Source: Amylostereum areolatum (lineage: Eukaryota; Basidiomycota; Agaricomycetes; Russulales; Stereaceae). From it: DNA of 64,000 nucleotides. The DNA is taken from NCBI GenBank assembly GCA_012932865.1, contig SAXG01000005.1, positions 124,001-188,000 of the forward strand, written 5' to 3'. This document shows, in pieces, positions 57,233-64,000 of the stretch (position 1 is its first letter; each line of letters opens with the position of its first letter). The notes below the pieces were generated by a model. It saw only the letters and a list, made by a program, of their open reading frames with translations, was not told where the DNA came from and ran no database searches. The translations under genes were made by a program, and so were the position numbers.

Positions 57233-60200
57233 ATGCCATTTGCCCGCCCACGCACCAAGAGCCAGTCGCATTCCCCGGCGGTTTCGTCCACACCCTTCCA
57301 GGCCGCAGGACCATCAGTCCCCAAGTTCTTCCCGCCTTCGCACTATGCTGTCGCCGGAGGGATCTCTCTGTCACCTCGGTATGAAAACCCACCCGCGGAA
57401 GATATGGAACCACAGACAGCCCTCCGATCCCCGTACGACACTCTCCCACCCAGTACCATGCCCTCGCTCCCCACATCACCTTCTGTCTCGTCCGCCGAGC
57501 AACCCACCAGCTCGCGCTTCTCAACTCTCACAAGAAGACTTTCCCGCAACGGCAGTGCGTCCAGTCGAAGCTCCCTGAAGCAGCGGCGAAGTCAAACACA
57601 ACTGGGGGACCTGCCGACGGTCGAGATGCAGCTACTCCCCTCATTGCGCGACACCATCGACAAAATGACCAATACTTCACGAAGTAATTCCACCAGCGAT
57701 ACTTTGAATAACGGCGGATTCCTTTCTCCACCCCTTACCTCAGGCACCCTACCTGCCCCAACCCCATCTCCTAGTCGTCTTCGGAGACCTCAAGTCACAG
57801 TCAACCGCTTCGACAGCAGCTCGTCGACGAAGGTGGAAGGTAGTCGAATCCCTGCACCTCCTCTCAAATCTCCGAAGCCCAACATCCCTCTGAAGTCTGC
57901 GATGAAGGTTAATAATTCGACGATGGCAGCGTATGGATCCGACGGTCCCTCCAGCCCTTCCAAGTCATCCCCAAACAAGGACTCCCCGTCGAAACCCTTG
58001 ATGTCGATGAAGAGTTTAATTCGTAAAAAGAGCTGGCTTGGGTCCGTTACGTCCTCATCTCCTAGCGTGCGTCATTTCTTTCCTCTTGTTCAGTTCTGGG
58101 CTTACCTATGTGACTATAGACCTCCTCCAAGGACCAGGACCGCCGTGTTCATGAACGCTCACGCACCGACCCCGGCACTGTATCGAAGATTCCAGCCCGT
58201 ATCCCTAACTTCTCAAAGACGCCTCAACCCCCTAGCTCAACGTACACACCCAAACGAACACCTGGGATGTATAAAGGCGCAGCCATATCTCGTGCTCCGA
58301 GCAACAGCTCTGCGTCTGAGTTCGAGCTGCATAGCGAGCGCCGCCGGGCCCTGGTTGTTACCAATGCAGACATCGTCCCGAGCTCGAGCTCGGAGTCCAG
58401 CGCAGCTTCTGAACGTGGAAAACTTTCCATCCCCCAGGTGGCTTCGATACCCGTGAGCCGGCAGAGGACGGTGCCATACGAAGGCTCCTACTCCATGGGG
58501 AATGACGTGCGGACGACGGGCAACGTTGGCCTCGGGTTCGACGTCGTGGCTTCTGCTCGTTCGACACATTATTCCAACACGGAGGAATACGAGCAAGATG
58601 CGGGGAACGACAGTGATAGCATGTACGAACCGGACGATGACCCTACACCGGTGGCTATTCCCATTCAAAGATCCGCTACCTACCCCGTCGATGACGGTCA
58701 TCGGTACTCTCGATACGGGGAAGAGACTACGGGTTCCGACAGCCGACGTCGGATGGAGGCCTTAGCCGGGATCGTAGATGCACTTTCGGACGGGAAGCTG
58801 GCTGCACCGTCGCGGGACATGGATGAGTCGTTCGAGAGCGAGTATGGTGGACAACATGGGTTGGCTATCAGTCCTTCCACCGACTTCGGGATAGAAGACT
58901 TGACCGCATCGGAATTCCCCCCTTCTTCATCACCGCAGCCCAGTGGGGTCCCTCAGGGATCTGGTCGCCCGCTCCCTCATCCCCCTAATCACCCTCTTGC
59001 TCACGAGAAGCGCGACAATCCACCTTGGAGGAATTCCCCGCAAATGGATCCAAGCCGGCGTAAGGCTCCTCAGGCATCGCTTGAAGAAAACAGGGGAGCT
59101 TTCGATGAGGAGTTTGCCCAATCAGAGTCCGAATACACCTCGGATGAAGGGGAAGATGGGGAAGGGACGTTCCGCGACACTCCTCGGCATCCTTCGACAG
59201 GCGTGTCTCAGCGGCTTGTTCGTCCTGTCCGTGCATCAACGGTTGGACAGATGACGGAGACCAGAACTACTTCACGACCTCTATCGCGCCGCTTTCTCTC
59301 AGAACAGGCTGTTCACACCCTCCCTCGCCTCACTCCTGAACTTGGACCTCCTCATACGGATGGCAGATCATCAAGCAGTAAACATACTTCCCCTCTCAGC
59401 CTTGCCACAAAGTCGCCTGGCCTTCCTCAACGTCATCCTTCCCGGTCTTCGCCTTTATTGCCACGAGGGGCAGAGCCTCGGAAAGAACGTCCCAGCCAAC
59501 ATCTTTCCAACAAAGATAGATACGTTTCGGAGGCGTATAGCCTTTACGAAAACCTAGGCCTAGCAGAGGCGCAGGAGCGCGAGGCCTTTGGCATACCGCC
59601 TTCTCCAGAGTTGCAAATGCGTCCGGCCGAGAGTGCTTCAAGCATCGGGAGCGGGAGGTGGCAGGATGAGGGCAACGAGCTGAGCATAGCCGCCGAGTCT
59701 ATCTTCAAGCAATTCGATGGTGGAAACCGTGTGGAGGTTACAGTGCCGAAACATCGCAAGGCCAGTAACGAAACGCACTCCCACCAAGACGATATTGGTA
59801 TACGACCCTCGAAGTCCGTCAACATTCTACCCAGCGCCAGTGGACGTTCAATATACGAAGCCGGCGTTCCTCAAAAATCGCTGCCGGGACGGGAGCCTCC
59901 ACCGGCCTTGCCTGACCCTGAAGGTAAAACCTGGCGCGCCACATTACCATCCTCTGCCTACCGTTCGCTTCTGGACCGCTACGGGGAGAAGGAGATGCAA
60001 CGACAAGAGGTCATATGGGACCTCTGCGATACCGAGCAGAACTTCGTCAAGCGTATGCGAATGGCGGTCCGACTCTTCATCCAGCCGCTTCGAGTCAAAG
60101 ACACACAGACGTGGTTAACTGGTGTACCTGTCGCCGTCGCCCGCCTGTTCGATTGGTTGGAGGATATCGTCAATCTCCATTCCCAGGTTGCTTCGGCTCT

Positions 60201-61843
60201 TCATGCTGCTATCTCTGCGCAGTATCCTGTTGTTCTGCGCATAGCAGAGGTGGTTAGGACATTTGTACCGCGGTTGGAGGTCCACCAGCCTTACCTTGTC
60301 CGAGTGGAAGAGGTTGTGCTTGCGATCAAGGAGATGGTCCAGGAGGGGAGCGATGACTTTGGGGAATTCGTCCATATGCAACAGCAAGCAGAAGAGTGTA
60401 GGGGTTGGACTTTGGAAGCGTTCTTGGTGGAACCTATCAATCGGTTGGTGGACTATCCTATGTTCTTTCGCGTGAGCTTTTCTCGTGTTTTTGCTTTGTA
60501 TGTAGGTTCTAACATCGAGTTCGTAGCGACTATGGGATATGACTCCTCGCGACCATCTAGACCATCTTGCAACATTCTCCCTTCTCCACTCGACGGAGAC
60601 CATGATTCGCATTATGAGGGAAGTCAAAGTCCGCGAGGACGAACACGACCTAGTTACCGATCTCCTGCGGCGAATCCAAGGTCTTCCGAAAGCTCTCGGA
60701 TTGGCAAGGCGCGAACGAAGGTTGTTGGCTCGGGGAAGACTTATGCGGCAATACGCCAATGAAGCGCGTCCAGGCATATCAGATTTACTTTCGCGCACCC
60801 CGGGAAGAGAGTCCTACGCCCCCAAAAGGCCTGTGGAACGGTCGAGAGACAGGCAATCTCGGTTATTCAACGCCATCCAGTCAAAGAGCGAGTCAGGTAC
60901 ATCCCGTTCGGACTCCGTTAGGTCTACCGCAACTGCTTCTTCCATGGAGTCCAGCTCGACATCCTCTTCCACGACGCTTCCTGTCACCCCAGTGTCTGCC
61001 CAGTACGACGAGGGCTACTTCATGACAACTCCTCGTCCTCAGGATCGATACATCACTGGGCGACGAAGCAGCCTTTTCAACCTGCGTGTCCAAGATGCCC
61101 CCAAACAGACCGCCGTGCATGCCCTCGTTTTTACGGACCTTGTCCTCCTCGTATCCTCCCTACAGGACGACGCATGGCGCCTCATAGATGAGATCGGCAT
61201 CTCGCGCATCCTAGGCATCACCGAAGACCGCGCTGGTGGCTCCATCTCCCTTGACTTGCTTCCCATTGACCCGGACGACCTCAGCACCGGCGCCATTCCG
61301 GACAGTGCGCCCGTCACCTCGGTAACGCTGACGATCCCGCACTCCAACTCTTCCGGCACGCGCCTGGAGCCGTCCACCATCTCCGACATCCGGATGAAGT
61401 GGGCGTCCGCGTTCCAACAGTGCTCTCAGCACACCCTCCGCGCACTCTCGTTTCCGTTCCACTCGGGAAAGTATCTCGCGCAGGGACCCGATGCCAATCT
61501 TGCGCTCGACTCACGTCAATCGGTCATGGCCATTCTTGCGTCGGGCTTGCCGCTTCCCAAGAGTCCATCCACACAGCTGGATGACACGATGCGTGGGCGC
61601 GGTGGTGATTCGGTGCAGCAGGAACGCGAGGAGCGCGGGTGGTGGGCGCTCCGGTTCCAGCGAGTGTTGCATGAGATGCAGCGCGGAGAGTTCACCGCGC
61701 CGTCGCTTCCTCGACTCGTGCTCGGTCCTTCGACCTCTACCTCAGACATCGTGCGTAAACGGCCAGGAGTGTCGCGCCCGCGCCCGCTCAAACTCGCGAG
61801 CCTCTCCAGCTCCGAATCGCTCTCCCTGAAGGACACGATCTAA
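57233..61843 (+). CDS. RhoGEF (DH-PH-type) guanine nucleotide exchange factor, 1500 aa
   Basis: Three exons, 57233-58066, 58120-60471, 60527-61843 (4503 coding bases, phase 0 introns). The first about 880 residues are Ser/Pro-rich and probably disordered (phosphoregulated). The DH domain begins near RQEVIWDLCDTEQNFVKRMR and continues WTLEAFLVEPINRLVDYPMF and HLDHLATFSLLHSTETMIRI. A PH-like region follows (TAVHALVFTDLVLLVSSLQD) with a long insertion, then WASAFQQCSQHTLRAL. It activates a Rho/Cdc42-type GTPase at the membrane or cytoskeleton. An ATCACGTG site lies 122 bp upstream of the ATG. Confidence 0.88.
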
Positions 61844-62199
61844 TCTCACTAACTTATTATACATTATTCCTATGCGGATCGTTTGTCAACCGTGTTTTGT
61901 CGCAATCCTGTTTTGTTGTCATTCTGTACTCGTACTTCGCCATAGGTCTGTGTAGATTGTACTATACGTGATGGATAAATATACTGTGTCGAGAGAGCAG
62001 TCCGTCCCAGCTACAGGAAATGAGAAAGTCTAAGAGAACTGGAGAGGGAAGATGAGTGAGAAAATGGTTCGCACAGGCGAACGTCTACAGATGACAGCAC
62101 CTCACAACACAAAGATAAACACTGAACGTTGAACGATCCTCCCCGTGAAATATATGAAACAAGTCACAATGACTTACAGCGTCTCCCTCGCGTACAAGC
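61844..62199. other. Convergent 3' region
   Basis: Lies between the RhoGEF stop (+) and the SulP transporter stop (-). Only A/T-rich 3' sequence (TTATTATACATTATT) is seen. Confidence 0.5.
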
Positions 62200-64000
62200 C
62201 TACAAGCGCGTCGCAAGCGCCGATAAAAGAATATCGTAGTCCACCTTGGCCGCTACAAGAACCAATTCCGTCAGTTGCGCATACACACGCATAGTCCGCG
62301 TGCACGCACCTTTGAGCACCAACGTCGTGAAGGTCCTCGCGAGCTCCGGGTGGTCCGCGTGCAGCCTCCGCAGGTTCTCTCCGCTCAGCTTCCACAACAC
62401 CGCCTGCCTCTCCACCACGACCTCCGCGTTTCTCTCCGCGCCCGCGAGCGCGGACAGCTCCCCCGCGAGTGTCCCGGGGACCATCGACTCCTCGATCGCG
62501 GGCGTCGGCTCGGCGAAGGTGTACGTCGCACGCAGGACGCCCGCCTCGATGATGTACAGCCCGTCCGCGGTGTCGCCTTGATGCCAGAGGATGAAGCCTT
62601 CGGGTAAGGTGAGATGCTCGAGGTAGGAGACGAGCGGTCGGAAGAGGTCGCGGTCGAGCGGGCCGGAGGAGGAGAAGGCTTGGGCGAGCGTGTTGAAGGG
62701 TTCCACGGCGTCGGGGTGCGTGTGGGAATCGGCGGGAACGGTGCCTTGGAGGGAGAGGGTTAGGCTGAGGACCGGGGAAAAGAACGTTCAACATACTGCG
62801 AGCGATGGTCCGTTGTCCCGCGTCTCGGAGCTGGGAGCGCCTTGGGGACGTTGCTACGGAGTCGCGCATGAGATTGACGCTGTCTTGACGGCCAGGGAGC
62901 ACTGTGTGGAAATGTCAGAGATAGGATCGGATAACGTCGTAGGTACGTCTACGCACCGACAGGTCTGCTCGTTTCCGCCTTGGCCGACATGAACCACGCA
63001 CGGAGGTAAGCATTCTCCGTCCCTAGATACAAGAGATAATTAGCACATTGCAAAGCCTGATCCAAACCAGCATCACCCACATTCCATCGCATCGTTCATG
63101 GTCTCAAATAGCTCCACACCGGGTAGCGCAAACAGCTCGACGCTCTCCAGCGCCCTTTTCACGTCCGCGGTCCTTACGCCACACACGACGAGCACGATGC
63201 CCCGCGCGGCCAGCAGCCGCTGTAGACGCACGAACGCCTCGGCGGAGGACATGTCCACGCCCGCCACGAGCGCGAAATCGACGACGAGGAAACGCATGTG
63301 CACGTCCAGCGCGGGCGCGTCGACGAGCGCGCGGATCGTGTCCTCCGCATGCGCGATCGTGCCGAAGAAGAGGAAGCCCTGCAGGCGCACGACCGTGGTC
63401 TGCTTCGAGACTTCGCGGATGTAATCCCGGTGCAGCGACGGGCGGCGTACGGTCGACATGAGCGTCGTGCCCGAATGCACGGCGCGGATGCTCCGGCGCC
63501 GCGAGTTCTGGATGACGAAGAAGAAACCTGCGCGTTGTCTCAGAAAATAGAGTGCGGGCGGAAGAAGGAAGTGGGCGCACAGCTGACGATGAGACCGAAG
63601 AGCACACCGATCACAAAGTCCCAGGCGGTCATTGCGATCATGATGCTTACGATCGTAATGTATTCCGATCTTGGGTGTCGCTCCGTTAGCTGAGTCAAAG
63701 GGATCGACGGTATACGAAGATATGCACCTGCTAACACGATGGCGCGTATCCCAGAGGGCCTCTTTCATGAGATCTATGCCAAGGACGAAGATCAGCGCGC
63801 CGACGACCATAACCGCTACACGGATGTCAGTATGCCGTCACGCAACTAGCTGGCGAGCACGTACGGATGTATGCAATGGGGCCTGTTCCGACGAGGAGCA
63901 GGATCATGGTTGTACCAGCTAGCATAAATCCAGAGATACGGGTTGTGCCGCCAACACGGTAGAACCTGCACGGTGACTTCAATACGCAGTCCATTCAGAC
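62200..64000 (-). CDS. SulP-family anion transporter with STAS and cyclic-nucleotide-binding-like domains (5' end beyond window)
   Basis: The gene runs right to left and enters the window within its membrane part: RVGGTTRISGFMLAGTTMIL, then VMVVGALIFVLGIDLMKEAL, EYITIVSIMIAMTAWDFVIG (transmembrane segments of SulP). Next comes FFFVIQNSRRRSI, the STAS domain (TTVVRLQGFLFFGTIAHAED, FALVAGVDMSSAEAFVRL), a linker, and a cNMP-fold domain near the C-terminus (ILWHQGDTADGLYIIEAGVL, VPGTLAGELSALAGAERNAE). The stop is at 62200. Short introns (for example GTTAGC...CCAAG around 63675-63740) separate exons. SulP-STAS-cNMP fusions are known in fungi, such as the yeast YGR125W group on the vacuole. Substrate is unknown. 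Confidence 0.85.

Overview
This window is nuclear DNA of a mushroom-forming basidiomycete (Agaricomycetes-type). Almost every gene is split by short GT-AG introns of roughly 45-70 bases. The gene families are typical of that group: F-box/LRR proteins with tiny exons, questin-oxidase-like (AflY) paralogs, a RhoGEF, and Ty3/gypsy chromoviruses. No prokaryotic features, rRNA genes, tRNA genes or CRISPR arrays were recognised by eye.

Layout. Bases 1-17422 are a nest of LTR retrotransposons. A 10.26-kb Ty3/gypsy element (called R1 here, 1056-11312; 546- and 521-bp LTRs, 5-bp target duplication GCTGC) sits inside the gag of a second Ty3/gypsy element (called A). A's gag starts left of R1 (340-1055) and resumes at 11313; its pol and 3' LTR run to 17185. 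A itself abuts the tail of an older related LTR. At 19414-22230 lies an inverted, 5'-truncated copy (B) of the last 2817 bases of A, with only three differences seen. The 2.2-kb spacer between A and B holds a small minus-strand gene, a 160-bp hairpin and the 5' end of a secreted-protein gene cut off by B.

Bases 22270-28359 hold three tandem questin-oxidase-like genes: the first lost exon 1 to the B junction, the second is intact, the third is a frameshifted pseudogene. Then come an F-box/LRR gene with a frameshift (28588-30256), a SAP/AT-hook nuclear protein (minus), a divergent Ca2+/H+-exchanger-like gene (CAX-like 1), a phytanoyl-CoA dioxygenase-like gene (minus), a hAT transposase relic, a coiled-coil protein, a protein with repeated dsRNA-binding-like segments and a Pro/Tyr-rich tail (minus), and a second F-box gene.

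CAX-like 2 and 3 follow (48229-53296). The last stretch has an IFI6/IFI27-like gene (minus), the mRNA 3'-processing factor NUDT21/CFIm25 (minus), a conserved hypothetical gene, a 1500-residue RhoGEF, and a SulP anion transporter with STAS and cyclic-nucleotide-binding-like domains (minus, running off the right edge).

The points most worth follow-up are: the unusual coding capacity of R1 (a possible start codon in the LTR spliced across the primer-binding region, a second zinc-knuckle ORF after pol, and a one-pass membrane peptide ending on the polypurine tract); tandem SUMO-interaction-like motifs in A's Gag; the shared stop codon in A/B's chromodomain; the near-perfect inverted repeat whose similarity conflicts with the age implied by R1's LTRs; and a CAX-like transporter family whose second catalytic motif is replaced. 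All splice models are read by eye from GT/AG sites and frame continuity.
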